This document shows positions 48,501 through 63,500 of a stretch of DNA of 64,000 bases, one piece after another (the stretch's first letter is position 1; each line of letters starts with the position of its first letter). This stretch comes from Ectocarpus siliculosus (lineage: Eukaryota; Sar; Phaeophyceae; Ectocarpales; Ectocarpaceae): assembly GCA_000310025.1 (NCBI GenBank), contig FN649733.1:2402964-2466963 (forward strand), read 5' to 3'. The position numbers and the translations under genes are program-made. Below the pieces are notes generated by a model. The model was not told where the DNA came from. It saw only the letters and a list, made by a program, of their open reading frames with translations, and did not search any database.

Positions 48501-51500
48501 TTACAACATCGCTGCCAAGCGACGAAAACCCAACCCCGATGGCAAACACCGGGCGGGGCGGCTTGTTTTACAACGTCGTTGCCAAGCGACGAAAACCCAA
48601 CCCCGATGGCAAACCATCGGGGGGGGCGGGGGGCGGGGGGGGGGGTGTACTCATAGTCGTGCATGCCGTAAGTCGTTAGACCATTGACCTCGCATCCCTA
48701 CTACAAAGCCGCAACGGAGCACGCCGGGTTCTCACCGGACCAGGCTCTCACATCACCAAGCGCGAAGCGCCGTGAGGTATTTGGCGAGTTGCATGAAGGG
48801 TGAGCTGCATCCTGCTAAGGGTGTTCGGCATCTTGTGCTTACTTCCTTGCGTACGGATGACAGCTGCGTATGACTTAATTTATTTTCTGGTGCTTTCACT
48901 TCCAGCGACAGTTGTAAGCACTGTGTAACTGCCTCGAGGATGCTTGACCATTTTAACACAACGTGGTGCGATCATCCCCCTTGCGCGGTGTGAGGCTTCT
49001 CCACCCCGCACAACTTGATCTACTCGACGACCATTATGGTCACCGCAAAAAAAAAAAAAACAGAGGTAAAAAAGAACAAACGGTAACCTGGTTGCCGAGT
49101 TCACGAAGTGAATTGGCTTGTTTTACAACGTCGTTGCCAAGCGACGAAAACCCAATCCCGATGGCAAACACCGGGGGGGCGGGGGGGGGGTTAACACGAT
49201 GTGTGCACGTTTTCAGTTGAAACACAATCGACCTGGCCCAAACCAAGCTCTGCCGCGAAAAACCAAGGAAGCCACGAGGGCACGAGGGAAAACACCACCC
49301 GCAAGAGGAAGTCGACACCACAACACGAAGGATAGGACACCAAACAGGTGGTCGGCGTGTGGACATAAACGTTCTACTATAAACTTGACGCTACAGCGGT
49401 ACGCGCCACCCGCTTAAGAACCTGGGAGGTGAGAGGTGAGGCATGCAGGCTCCGAAGAGACAACAAAAGAAGAACTTGACCGTAAGAACGGGTGTTCAGC
49501 TAAGAATCCTACACCCAACACCTATACGGCCAGTGTTGGAATACCAGAAAGTACAGTAAACAATGCGACACCAGCCTCGGGACAAATAACAGGTTCTTAC
49601 GTGGTGGTGGCTCGTACCGCTGTCGTCGTCATGGTTTGACTAGTGCTGGTTGTATTTCGCTTCGCGAGGCGGCACGGCATTTCTTGGGTCTGCTCGGTTT
49701 AGCGCACCGGTACCATACGTGCAGCCTGGGACTACCACACACATGCGTTTGGCCTGCTGAAGTGTCAGACTTGTTTCGGAAGAGCAGTTACTTGGTTAGA
49801 GGTAGGTCAGCCTGGAAGTAGAGACGTAACGGCAGCAAATCATCACCCAGGCAGTAGCGACACCGGCTACTGATCGTCGACCCAAAACGAGTGGTTCGAA
49901 AGACATACCACCTTCATGCATAATAATCCGAGACACGCTAACACAAATAAGACTTCAGTGCCGAGGCGCAACCTGGTGTTTGAGGAATAACCTCTTCCGC
50001 TTCACCTTGTTCGGGGTGGTGCCGACGAGGGACTTCTTGTCGTAGCAGGTGAGGAACCCGTCGTCAAGCCGGAAGAACTGCGACTTCCAGCGAGAGGAGT
50101 GCTTGCTCTGCTTCATGAGGTACCCCTGCTTCGTCGAGATGACAAAACCAAAAAATGTGGATGCAAGAGATTTTATTGAATGTGACGTCAGACGCATAGT
50201 AGGGACAATAAAAAAAAAGCAAGACCGATGGGAGAGGTCCGGCAACCCTGCCAGGGCCGAGCACGTAAACGAGCGAGAGAAAAGAAACTTGAGAGAAATA
50301 ACTAACACCACAGAAGAGATAATGTAGCACGACGCTTATCCCCAAGCGGATCTGGCGTGTGTGCTACTTCTACGACAATAGACATATGGCACCTCCATGC
50401 GATCGGCATCAAGTAGTCCAAAAGCAGGCGCGCCCACTACATAATATTACGACAAAGGAACTATGGCACCTCCATGCGACCGGCAATGGCGGCCTCTTTG
50501 AACTTGGTTTCGAACGCGAGCCTGCTGCTGATGCTGCTGGTGCTGGCGCTGATGGTGCTCCCCCCGCGGCCGATCGCCCTGCTGGTACCGGGCTTTGCGA
50601 CGGCCAGGTTCTTCAAGCTGCCGTCGACATCGTCCTTCGGTTCCGGTTTCGGCGAGACGCTTTCGGAACGGGCAACGGGGAGAGAAAGGCAAGAAGGACA
50701 GCCATCAGCAAGCATCGTACACTGGCTTGTGATCAATCTGTGATTGCCTAAATAGTACTTTACTTATTTCGTTGTCGGCTTGGGTTATTCTACTGAAACT
50801 AGTGTGGAACAGAGAGCTCGTTGTATCTAAACCTAACAAAAAAAACTACCGGCGGAGCGCAAGCTGAATCGCACGGCGGCAACGTCGTGCGCTTCAAACC
50901 CGCCGTGGGTGGGCGCGTTATTCTGCGGGGTGAAGGCCCGATGCGGTCCGTGAAACACGTGGAATGGGGTGGTTCATTTATTTTTCGCCCAATGCAGATC
51001 GGCGCTCGTTTGAAGCGAGGGCACATCCGATGCCCGACGAAGTGTGCTTCGAGTACGCACAGAAAGGAACGGTGGCGGTGACCGCTTGAAGGCGGCGGCT
51101 TGGGAGGAGGCTGACTTTCCGTTGGAGAAAACGGAAAACCGTGGAAAAGAGGCATCATCGAGGTTCTCAAAAGCGGTATGGATCAGTCGAAAAATGCTCC
51201 AGACACGATGAGTGCTGACGTTCAATACTTGCTCCAATACTAACCGAGGCAGCCTGAGCTGGGCATCTCGGCACGCCATGAGACAATCCACGGGAACCAT
51301 TCCACGGGCCCAATCTTCGTTTCCCGTTCCATGGATGGAACCACACCATGAAACGAATCATACAAGCACCACGGAAGCAACCCGGTAATGCATGGAGGCA
51401 CCTTTTTGAGTGCACAGAGACGGCGGAAGGTTGCACTCTAATACGCCGAATCCCTACGGAAGCTACGTAGTTATCGACGAGAACGCCTTACCTCATGGTG

Positions 51501-54500
51501 GGAGTGTCGGTGGTGTCCAAAAGGTCTTGCACGGACCGCGAGGGCATCTTCTGCATCAGTCTGCCGCGCGAGTCTGGCTTCGGAGCCTCCGAAGTGAGGT
51601 TGGACATGTCATCGTCCTCGTTCCCCCCAGTCTTGCAAGGCTTGTTCGGGACGGTCTGAAACAGCACGCAGCGGCAGTAGCAGGCAGCCACAACAACACG
51701 AATGATCGCGCCCCCCCCACCATCATCATAGTCGCCTATTATCTCTGTCTCGAAAACCAACTGCACGTTCGCTAACGTACAGCTTAAACGCACGGCTCTG
51801 TCTGTCTCCCCGTGCATGTACAAGCACCAATTGCCTCGCGCGACGAGGACGAGCACAAAAACTTGATTGCCAAACCGACCGGCGACGGAAACTAGCGGCG
51901 TTTCCCCTCCCCGTACGCACCGCGCGGGTGAACGCATGTATTAGAGACAGCATCGGGCAAAACAGCAGTGCGCAACAGGCACACCCTCCTGTGCAGGCGA
52001 GAGTGAGTGCGCGAAAACGTGCCATGTGCTTGCTAGCCCCGCGACATCCTCGACAAGAGCACACATGCCAAAAGCCGTGCGGAAATAATTCTCACACCGT
52101 GTCAGGGCGTGGGCGCAACACCGCAGTGAAGCCCTAAAACACAGACGGCGGTGAGGTTAGCAGTGCGCGATGGCACCTCACCTTCAACCCCCCGTTCGCC
52201 TTCGCTACTTCCTCCGCTTCTAGTCTGGCTCTCTCAGCTGCCGCTGCTGCTGCTGCTGCTGCTGCTGCCGCCGCCGCCGCCGCCTTCTTAGCTTCGGTCT
52301 CGGCTTTGTCGCGGGCCTCCCTCGCAGCCGTCTCTTCCGCCGCGCTAGACTCCCTCAACGTTGTCTTGAACGCGCTGCACGCGCCCACAAAAGAGAAGAA
52401 GAGCGAGGGATCAAGGAAGGGGTGAGGGAGCGAAAACACGGCAGTCTCGAAGATGAAGAGACGAAAAAAGAGCGAGAGCGAAAGCACAGTCTCAAAAGAA
52501 AAAATAGATGAAAAAATAGATGAAAAAAGAGCGAGAGATCAAGGAAATGGCGAGTGCGAAAACACACCAGTCTCGCAGATGAAAAGATGAAAAAAAAATC
52601 TGGAAAGCTGACAGGCGGTCGGTTGTTCGGTTGGGGTTTGCTATGGCCTGCCGCTACACTTGCCACTAGATGGAACGCACGGAATCTCCGACGGATACAA
52701 GATCCAATAGCAGTGCTTGCTCTGGTGCGACGCTCGTGCTGCAAGCAAGCCCATGACCATGTTCCGTCCAAAATGATCCGAAAACGTTTCCCTAACTGTC
52801 ATCCGTACGCAAGGAAGTAAGCACAAGATGCCGAACACCCTTAGCAGGATGCAGCGAACCCGTCATGCGACTCGCCGAATACCTCACGGTGCTTCGCGAT
52901 TGGCGATGTGAGAGCCTGATCTGGAGAGAACCCGGCGTGCTCCGTCCCGGCTTTGTAGGGATGCGAGGTCAATGGACTAACGACTATGGCATGCACGATC
53001 ATGAGTACACCCCCCCCCCTAACGAGATCTCGAGCAACCACGCAAAGGGCGGTGTGGTGCACCTCGCACCAATACTTCTGCGGCTCAATTCCGACGGCAC
53101 AGCAGCAGCGAGGCACACGCAACAAGCGGAGCACCTGAAGGCAGCCAGAGCCTCCTCCGTGGCGGCCGTGACCCTAGGGAGCAGAGCCTTTGCCCTCTGC
53201 AGGGCCTCCGTCTGTCGCTCGGCGGCCAGGGCGAACTCCCTGGCGTCGCCGGTGACGGCGGTGGCTTGCGCTGAAACGGCGGAAGCCTTGAGCTTCGCCT
53301 GCTCCGTGAACTCCTGGGCTTTCTCGACCTATTCAGTTGTCGTGTCGGGTGTGTGGAGGAGGCATGATGATGCCACCAGTTTAAGGCACACACACGAAGA
53401 AAAAGAGTCGCTCAAAAAATTGGCGGGAAAAACCGTCTCAGGACCAACAAAATACGGAACCAAAGGCTAAAAATGGGACGCCATCTACTACAACAACTGT
53501 AGTCGGTAGTAGTCGAGTTGCGCAACGGAGGCGTGGAAACGCGCACGTGTGCACCATCCGATCAGGCCATCTTCGTGTGCGCTCACGCTTGTTGGTACCC
53601 GCGCAGCTCCCTGTGTTCTTATGCGGCCTACGCGCGGACGCTGCTTTGTAGAGTGCGAACGACGGTGATCGCTCGTACTGGTCTTCACCCACTGGCCACA
53701 AATTTTCGACAAAAATCAGATGTTGGTGGCAAAGTATTAATCATCAGTCTGCCGGCGCCTTGGGCGGTCTTCTGCCAGAGCACACACCGGATTGTGTACA
53801 TGGCGTTCTTTTTACCTGGCACTTGGCTGCTGCTTCTTCCGAGCCGACGGCAAGGTTCTTCGCCTCTCGAAAATCGTCCCGGAGCCTCTCGAGAGCGTCC
53901 CCTATTCTACGGATCTCTCCAGCCGCGTCGCCCCCCTTTGCCGATTGCGTGACCCCCTCCAGCTCTTCCGCACTGAAGCACAACAACAACGGAAAATATT
54001 ATGCCAAGAGAGAAAGAGGGGAGAGAGGTACCACAGGAGCTTCAACAAACTAGAAAGTACACGTAGAGAGAAGGATCGGGGCTGGCCATACACAATACTT
54101 TGGGGGCTTCAAATCGGAAGAGCCGATAGGCCATGGTCTCCACACTGTAACGTCCAACCTGACGAACCCCGCATGCATTTACAACAACCGGGCCCACTCC
54201 AAACCGACCAGGGCTGGAGGACCCCCCCGGATGTTTTCGACTCACGCTGCGGAAGACGCGTTGATGCTCTTGAGAGCTTCCTCCGAGGCAGCCAGGAGTC
54301 GTTCCAAGGCTCCGGCGGCGAACGTGCCGACCCCATCCTCTCTTGCCGCCTGGACGAATTGCTCCACCTCCACCACACCGCGGCAAGGTGCACAAAACGC
54401 CGCAACGCACAAGGGGCGAACGAGATGACCGTTACGCTCAGCACCGGGCCACGGTGAGGACACACCAAGCTTCCCGGGCAGAACCCCACCGCCGCTAGCT

Positions 54501-57500
54501 TACGTGCAACCCGTAGCAGAAGCGCCGCAGCATACACGCAACCAATCTTCCCGCCCCCCGCCCCCCGGAAAAAAACGCTGGTTTTTCGTCACACACACAG
54601 CGGACTAGAAACTGATTGCCGTTGCTATCCCGCCGCGGTTAGTGCTTAAGGCGATGAGCGCAACTTCGAGGGGGAACACACAAAACACGTTCGTCGATGG
54701 CAACAGCAGTCACGCCCCTGCTAAATACGTACAACGTCACATGCATCCACGCAAACGCACACGCACACGCACACCTGGGGGACGCAAGCTCCGGCCTTGC
54801 GGGCCTTCTTTGCCGCGGATTCCAGCAGGTACTCGTCGTCGCTGCTCAAGACGGACGTGGGCGAGAGGCGCGCGGGCAATCCGCCCTCGTCCTCTTCATC
54901 TTGTTCTTCTTCGTTTGCTCCTATGGCTTTGGTGGTCTTTTCCTCGGCCTCGCTCACCGCCGATTGGGCGGACTTGACCGCAGCCTTCGGGTGGGTGTGA
55001 AACAGCAGAACGAACCGGAAACGCCAAACAAGAATGGGCAGAGTTATTTTGTACGCGTCGTAGCCCTAGGAGGAAGGACAAGGTGTGCGAAAGTCGTACG
55101 GAAAACATAGAGCTCTCGGGAAAAAAAAGGAGCTAGCTATTCTTTGTTCCGTCTCGGAAGGTGGAAAGTGGCATGACTTCGTACGTACTGCTGCAGTCTT
55201 CAAAAACGACAAGATAATCAGACGAGCAGTCCGCACACACGCTCCAGCAGCCCACAAGACTCGTCCAATAAAACACCGAGTCGTTCAGTAAGAACACCAG
55301 ATACGTCGAAACACCTTAGCCTCGTCCGCGGTGGCCTTGGCCTTGTGCCTGTTGGCCAGCGCCTCCTGCAGCCTACCGAAGATCCAGGGACCCTTCTCCG
55401 GACCGGTCTCATTGAGAATCTTCTGGAGGGTGCAGATCTGGCCGGCGCGGAAGAAGACGCGCGTCCTGCCCAAACGAAACACCTCCAGCGGAACCTGGAC
55501 ATCCAAGCCGCACGGGGCGACATGACAAGGGGGGGGGGGGGGGGCGTACTCATAGTCGTGCATGGAGGGTACTGATAGTCGTGCATGCCGTAGTCGTTCG
55601 ACCATTGACCTCGCATCCCTACAAAGCCGCAACGGAGCACGCCGGGTTCTCACCGGACCAGGCTCTCACATCACCAAGTGCGAAGCGCCGTGAGGTATTC
55701 GGCGAGTCGCATGAAGGGTGCGCTGCGTCCTGCTAAGGGTGTTCGGCATCTCGTGCTTACTTCCTTGCGTACGGATGACAGTTGCGTATGACTTAATTTA
55801 TTTTCAGGTGCTTTCACTTCCAGCGACAGTTATAAGCACTGTGTAACTGCCTCGAGGGTGCTTTACCATTTTAACACAACGTGGTGCGATTATCCTCTTT
55901 GCGCGGAGTGAGGGTTTTCCACCCCGCACAACATGATCTACTCGACAACCATTCATGGTTACCGCAAAAAAAAAAAACGAAGGCAAAAAAACAAGCGGTA
56001 ACCTGGTTGCCGAGCTCACGAAGTGATCGGCCTGTTTTACAACGTCGTTGCCAAGCGACGAAAACTCAACTCCGATCAAACACCGGGCGGGGCGGCTTGT
56101 TTTACAACGTCGTTGCCAAGCGACGAAAACCCAACCCCGATGGCAAACACCGGGGGGGAAGTGGGTGGGGGGGGGTACTCATAGCCGGGCATGCCGTAGT
56201 CGTTAGTCCATTGACCTCGCATCCCTACAAAGCCGCAACGGAGCACGCCGGGTTCTCACCAGACCAGGTTCTCACATCACCAAGCGCGAAGCGCCGTGAG
56301 GTATTTGGCGAGTCGCATGAAGGGTGAGCTTCATCCTGCTAAGGGTGTTCAGCATCTTGTGCTTACTTCCTTGCGTACGGATGACAGCTGCGTATGACTT
56401 AATTTATTTTCTGGTGCTTTCACTTCCGGAGACAGTTATAAGCACTGCTGTGTAACTGCCTCGAGGAAGCTTGACCATTTTAACACAACGTGGTGCGATC
56501 ATCCCCCGTTGCGCGGAGTGAGGCTTCTCCACCCCGCACAACATGATCTACTCGACCACTATTCATGGTCACCGCAAAAAAAAAAGCGAAGGCAAAAAAA
56601 CAAACGGTAACCTGGTTGCCGAGTTCACGAAGTGAATTGGCTTGTTTTACAACGTCGTTGCCAAGCGACGAAAACCCAATCCCGATGGCAAACACCGGGG
56701 GGGGGGGGGGTGGTTTTACAACGTCGTTGCCAAGCGACGAAAACCCAACCCCGATGGCAAACACCGGGGGGGAGTAATGTAGATGCCCCGCATCCTCGTG
56801 TGGAGCGGGTTACCTCTGCACTACGCCTACAAGCAGGAACAATGGACACAGGCTCGTAACTCCAGACGACGCGGTGGGTCTTCGGGTGTTTTGTTCCGGT
56901 GCCCTTTCTTTCTCGTTTCCCTTCTTGCCGAACGCTAAGCCAGGGGTTGGTGAGGGTCCCATGCCGCACGCTGATACCGGCCGCGTAACAGCAGTGCGAA
57001 TGGACAAAATCATGGCACTATGAGGCAAAACGAGATGAGACCGCCGCCCGGACACAAACACACACACACACCTCGAAAGCCCAGAGGATGGCCGCTATCA
57101 AGGCCGTCTCCGGCTCCCCCGCGAAAAGTTTCTCCGCCTCGGCGGCCTTGTCTCCGAGAACCTGTGGGCAAAGAGGATCATCGCACAGTATTGTTGCAGT
57201 CTCGCGTCGAGAGAGAACCTGGTGTTTCCTCATCCGACAGCACTACTACTCCTGCTTGTCATGCAAACCGGGTAGCGGCAAGAACGACACGAAGATTTGT
57301 TTCACAGCTGGGCCATTCGCAACTACTATTCGTGCGTTGGCGCCGTGAGACGCGTGGAAGGGGGTTCGCAGACGAGAACGTGGCTGGCAAGCGAGCGATT
57401 CTACTCCCACCGCTGGACACCGTCAAGCGCTGTGCATGCAACCGTGCGTGTCGGACTGCCGATATGCGCAGGGTTCGTGGCTTTTCCCACCTCCTTCAGC

Positions 57501-60500
57501 TCTCTGTAGGTGACACGAGTGGGCATGCCGACCTTGAGCACCTCGCACGTCTGCAGGATCCCGAGGCACTGGAGCTGGTCCACCACGTACCTGGTGCAAT
57601 GGAACACAAAACAACGAGACAGATTTCGCGCGAAAAACGTTTACCAAAGCCACGGAGGAAAAGCAAGCAGCTGTTTAGGAGCGGACGCTGAGAGTGCGGC
57701 AGCATCGAGCGTTCCGCCTTCGGTATAGACGTCGTACGGGCAATTTCCTGCCTCCACTGGCTTCACCTGTTGCTGAACACGCCGCACTGCATGGCCGCGT
57801 TGGGCTTGATGCACCGGATGAAGTTGCACGTCGTGCTCAAAAGTGTCCGGTTGAGGTCTTGCATGGACGCCAAGAAAGCCTTGCCCACGGTCGACTTCAC
57901 CAACGTCTGCATCCAAGGTAGGCGGCGTAAACGTCACGCAAGTTCATGGGGTGCTCGGGGAATAGACGAACAGTCCTCTGTCTCTGTCTCTGTCTCTGTC
58001 TCTCTGTCTCTGTCTCTGTCTCTGTCTCTGTCTCTCTCTATATATATCTGTCTGTCGGTGTGTCGGTCTGAATGTCTGTCTTTCTGTGCGCCTGTCTCTT
58101 TCTTTCTCTGAGCATCTCTCTCTCCTTTGCTCTGTTTCGTTCGTTCTCTCCCTCGACAAAGGGCAGAAGGTCGAAGACAAACTCCCGGTAGCTTCGCCCG
58201 AGAACGACCGGACGCAAAACAACAACCACAAGAAGCGTCGGTCTCAGGCTGATCAACACACTGGAGACTCACGCCCCTTGTTGTACAGATATCATCTCGG
58301 CGGTGCGCGACACCATACAAGAGGCGCACCTTGCGCGCCCGTGCGGTCTTTGGTGTCGTGGCAGTGCTGGCGGGGGCCTGGCGGTACTTGGAGGTGGCCT
58401 CCTGCACGACCTGTTCAGACATCCCGGACGCGTGGAGAAGGTGACGGGAACGAACGTCATACGGGTGGCGGTGGGGGTGGCGAAGATGCACATTGGCGCG
58501 TGAAGTCCGAAGCCGACTGCGGGGGGCATATCCGACGCGAGAGCGTTCGGTCGAACTTCCCTCGGGTTGAAAAAACAACGAAAACGCCAACCGGGTGTTC
58601 CATGAAACCCTCAAACAACCCCGTGTCCAAACACACACAACTGAATCCATACACCGCTGTCGCAGCTGCTGACGTTAGGCTCCGCGCGCGCGACGATTTA
58701 ACCTACACAATAAGAAAGAAAAAAGATCTTCACGGGTTGGCGTTCACGATGCTGTTCTCAATCTGTGACGGATCGGCTTATCTCCGTCGTTAAAAGCACC
58801 AAAAACGCTGACGAGTGCGGAGTGGCAAAATTGGTCGTTGGTATTGTTCCTCCTCACCTGGTGCTTGCTGGTTGCCAGCGTGGTGCCGAAAGACTCTGGG
58901 ACCCGGTCCATGTTCCTCTCCACCCACCCGTGCACGGTGTACTTCACCTTACCAGCGTAGTGCTTAACCCAGAAATTTTCGCGCTGCAGGACGCACGAAG
59001 AGAATAGAAACAAGATGCGAGGAAGGTGGCTGAGAAAAACACACAGACCAAGGAGGGCGGTACTACGAACTTTGATGTTTCGCCTTTTGGGAGCGCAAGC
59101 GCCATGTATGACTGCGGAAAACAAAACAACAGAAGGCGAAAAAAAACAAAGCGGTCCGGCGAGTGAATAACAACTCGTTGGGATGCAGCCACGCTCAATT
59201 CCGCTTGACACCCGTATGCAACGTGACGTGTTCTGTACCTCTGTCAGTTTTTCTCTTTGATATCACATGGCAGAACGCCACATCACCATTATCGCGACAC
59301 GGTGTAAGCGCTGAAATCCGTCGAAAAATCCCACGGACCGCATCATTTCACACCTTACTTTGCTTTGCGCCACAGACCTATCGACGGATCCGCTCCAAGA
59401 GGTCAGACATGACAGCATGATTTAGTATGATAGAAGTATTTTTAGAACGTTAGCTACTCACCATGTTTTTCTGTGAGGTTTGCGGGAAGTCTTGGTGTCG
59501 TAAGTAGGCCTTGTGAAGGCCGTCCAAGTAGCGGGCGTCGCTGGGGTTGGGCTCGGCGCATATGTTGTCCAAGCTTCGCCCGGAAACAGGACAGCAGATC
59601 AAGGGCGCCAGCAACCGAAGAGGTTCAGGGAAACAAACCTTATGGGCATTCACTCATGGGGCATACGACAATGAAGTATTGAGACAAGTTATAGCCTAAC
59701 ACGTGTGCAGCGCATGTAGTTTTGTAGTTGTCACACACGCACGGCGGTATTTCCCTCTAAAGCATTCTCTAGCCGAAACAAAACAAAAAACGCACCTGGG
59801 GATGATGCCCCCAGGCTTGCCGGAGAGCATACTGAGGCACTCGGCGTTGTCGGGGCAGGTGGACACGACCACATCGATCCCCTCCTCCTTGTACAGGCGG
59901 AGCTCGTTGCTGAACACCTGCTTGTTGAACGTGTCCTGGAGGCTCTCGTTGGTGAAGTTGATGAGCAGCTGCTCGAACTCGTTCTTGGTGTCGAAGTTCT
60001 CGAACCCTGTAGAATGGCGTGGAGGGCGCACGTACCAGGCGAACAGGCGGGCTCAAGCACCGTAGTACAGATCGGGAAACGTTGATAAAAGACGTAATAG
60101 CGATGCTTATCCCAGCCCTAGAAACCTTCGTTTCCCTCTAGGGAATGTGCTTCGTTCTCCGTGACAAGGAGTGGGACCAACACGGACGAAAAAGCTAACA
60201 AGACACGAAGGCCATAGGAAAACTCTCGGAAAAAAACTCGCCCATCACAGCACCACGTCCGGCACCCGACGCCCGTTCGACGGGGGCAACGCACCGAAAA
60301 TGTCTAGCACGCCGATAAACGGCAAGCCGTCGTCGCCCTTTCCCAGGGATTTGTTGATCACGGACACGATCCACAAGAACAGGGCCTGGTCGTACAACAA
60401 GCACAGAGGGGGACGATACATCGGAATCAGACGCTTCTGGTTGGGCGGAAGGCACACCTCACAAGCTCGTCGCGTCCGCAGGTGTGTTCAACACGTGTAC

Positions 60501-63500
60501 CTCACGCGAACGCCACAAGGACGACACAAAAGCGGAGCGAAGACACAACCGTTGAGCATCACGGGCGGTCCAGCAAACAAGCATTGAAAAAATCTCGCCA
60601 CCATGGGGAGGGGCGAGCCTCTCAGAAAACAGCTATCAAAACGGACACCTTGGGCAAGACAACGGGACTCCAAAATCAGCTCAGCGGCACATCGAAACCA
60701 GCGCTGCCTACAGCAGATATCGCCGGCACAAAAAAAACAGCTACATCTCAAGGGGGCACCAACCACTTAACAAAGCGCTGCTACCATGTCGACGCATGTA
60801 TGGTAATTTCTCGGCACACACACGCCTTTCCTCAGCCCAAAGCCTATCCGATCGTCCCCTCTCTCCCGTACCTCGTAGAGCGATTTCACGATGGCATCGC
60901 GGACGAAGTTGGCGTCGTCCAGGCCGAGTTGAATCGTGAAAGTCTCCCCCCGAGTGATTACCACCCGCTGGGTCAGCATCTTCCCGAGCGCCCCTTCTCC
61001 CACCCCAAGCAGCCTTGCCAGCGTCGACAGGGTCTGTTCCACCCCCCAAAAAAGAAGCGCCATCCACACACATACACGCGCGCGATTAGTGCTGCCAAAA
61101 AATAGTCGTCGCCTTGCAAAAGCTCCGTGCATGGGCATATCGAAGTTGCACCTCCCTCCGGCTCACTCAACTCTATTTTGGTTTGGTTTCCTTCTCTTCT
61201 GGTCTCCACAGGTTTGGGGATTTGGGGCATATTTTTCTCTCAGTTTTCTGGTTGTTCTACCTCTTGGGACGCTGCCTGGAACTGTTCAGCTCTTCCGATA
61301 TGTTTGTTTCTATCACAAGAGAATAACGCATTTTTCCTTCAGCTCAATATGTTCACTGTTATCGTCAGGTACTACAATAGGCTGTTTCCACGGAAGTGCG
61401 TTCAGGCTTTTAAGGATCAGCACGAGCTACGTGTGACATGCTGGGTAGGAGCCAGGCAGGTTCAAAGCGACATCAACGAAAGCAGCAGCAGCAGCGGTGT
61501 CAAGAACAGGCTGTATATACGACATCAAACAAATCTCTGCGGCACCTTCTCTCCACAAAGAAAAGAAGGGGGGAAAACGGCGCACCAAAAGAACTGAGGG
61601 CCCGAGCTAGCATGTAAGCCCTCCGGCAGCGGTAAACAAGCAATAGCCTTTCATTCTGAGCAATACACTTGCAGTGTACACTTGATCTAGACGAGGGGGT
61701 GAAGTGAGGACATGCATCTGCCATACCTCGCTGTCGGAGATATCGGCGATCTCGCCCTGCTGGTGGTCCACTTTGTTGAACTCCAGGTTCGATAGGTGCA
61801 GCATCGCTGCCAGCGTTTGCCAGACCTGCAGCTGCGACTCCTCGCTCATCCTGATCGTGTCGAATGCGGCCCTGACCCCTTTGAACTCGTTGGCGTCGTC
61901 CACGCCATCCAAGGCGGTGCAATCGCCGTGGGAGAGAATCTTGTACGAGCCCACGCCCTCCAGCTGCGCGGAACATCGAACAAGCACAATACGCCCTCAC
62001 TTTTTAGTCGCAAGTCCTCACTTTAAGTCAAAATCCTGGGCCGAGGCGCGTACACTACGTACGCGACGAATGGATAATCCCAATCGCGGGCCGGGTCCAT
62101 GACCGTCCCGTCCCGAGAAAACCCGTCATGGTGCGGAGTGCCGGTCGACGGTCACTCACGCGACACGTTACGCCACAAAGTATGAAAACAGAAGCACTAT
62201 CCATGTAGGTCAACAAGTGTTTCGGCCGCAACCATGCATGCGATTTGATGACAGGGAACGCGTCTGGGTGCTGCAAGATACGAAACACCGACCGCAACGC
62301 GCGCAGAATATCGACCGAATCACCTTTAGATCTAAGCCCAAGTCCGAAGCGCCGGCCACGAGCTGGTAGAGGACGTGAAAGTTCCTTTCGCCCTGCCACC
62401 GCGCAGGAAAAAAGCGAGGTAATTTCCGAGGTTCGGCCAAAACACAAAACGTGGAGACTCTCGGGATGTGCCTCCAAGCACCCTCCAAAACAAACGGTAT
62501 TTTATCTTCTCGGTATCTCAACCACACACACCGCCCAGCTCACCATCCCTGGCGTGAGCACGCGGCTCTTCTCCAGCAGATAGGTCTCGATGAACGCGCC
62601 CGCTAGTCGGTGCTTGTCCTTTGTGAACTGCAGCTTCAGGAACTTCCCGAACCGCGACGAGTTGTTGTTTCGCAGAGTCTTGGCGTTGCCGAACGACTCC
62701 AGGATCGGAGAGGAGTCCACCACCTTCTGATCCAGGCTTGCCACTCCCCCCGCGGACCGATGTGTCAGGAAGCTGGCAAGCCAGAAGGGCGTACGAAGGA
62801 AAGCGGTCGTCCGCCGCCGTGACAGATATCACATCGTGAAGGATTCCCAATAAAATGAGCGCGAGAAGGGGTTGACGATCGCGGGCGACAACGGTTACTC
62901 TGCTGACCACACAGGTCGCGGCGCGCTTTGACCACTCACGCAAGTTATCTTTGATGCGATATGTTGCTGCCCCGGAACGGTTCGTTCGAGGTAGGTCGAA
63001 GGCTTGCGGTAGGTCATAAGTACACCACGAGAAGAGAGTTGGCACAAAACTGCAGGAGAGGGATTCTAGCAAAGGTTTGAGGTTGTGAGCCCGGCCATGC
63101 ACTGGGCTATCGGTTCGCGTACATACCACACGTTCGTGAAGCAGCTGCACAGCACTTAGTTACCGGCAGCACCCGCGTGCCGTCCTGTCAGCAAGTGCTC
63201 CGACTACGCAATCGCATCCAGAGCAAATAAATGCGCTCGTCATGCGGGCTTGCAGAAGTATGGACCACTCATCTACCGCGCGTAGTAGCATACGCGCTGG
63301 AAATAAGAGGATCTCGTGTAGAATAGTGTATCCCTTTCGCTCACGTGAGGATGATCTTGCTGGTCTCGGTCTTTCCCGCGCCGCTCTCCCCGGAGACCAC
63401 GATGGACTGATTGGCTGCTTTCCGCCCCGTTCCTAGTCGCATCTGGTGGTATGCCAGCTGAGGGACAAAAGGAGCAAGAGCAGAGCTTAGAACAAGAGGC

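Noticed and set aside
48034-56770. Possible CRISPR-like array because of regularly repeated blocks
   Set aside because: Units are ~0.6 kb, eukaryotic, intronic, and lack short direct repeats with unique spacers.
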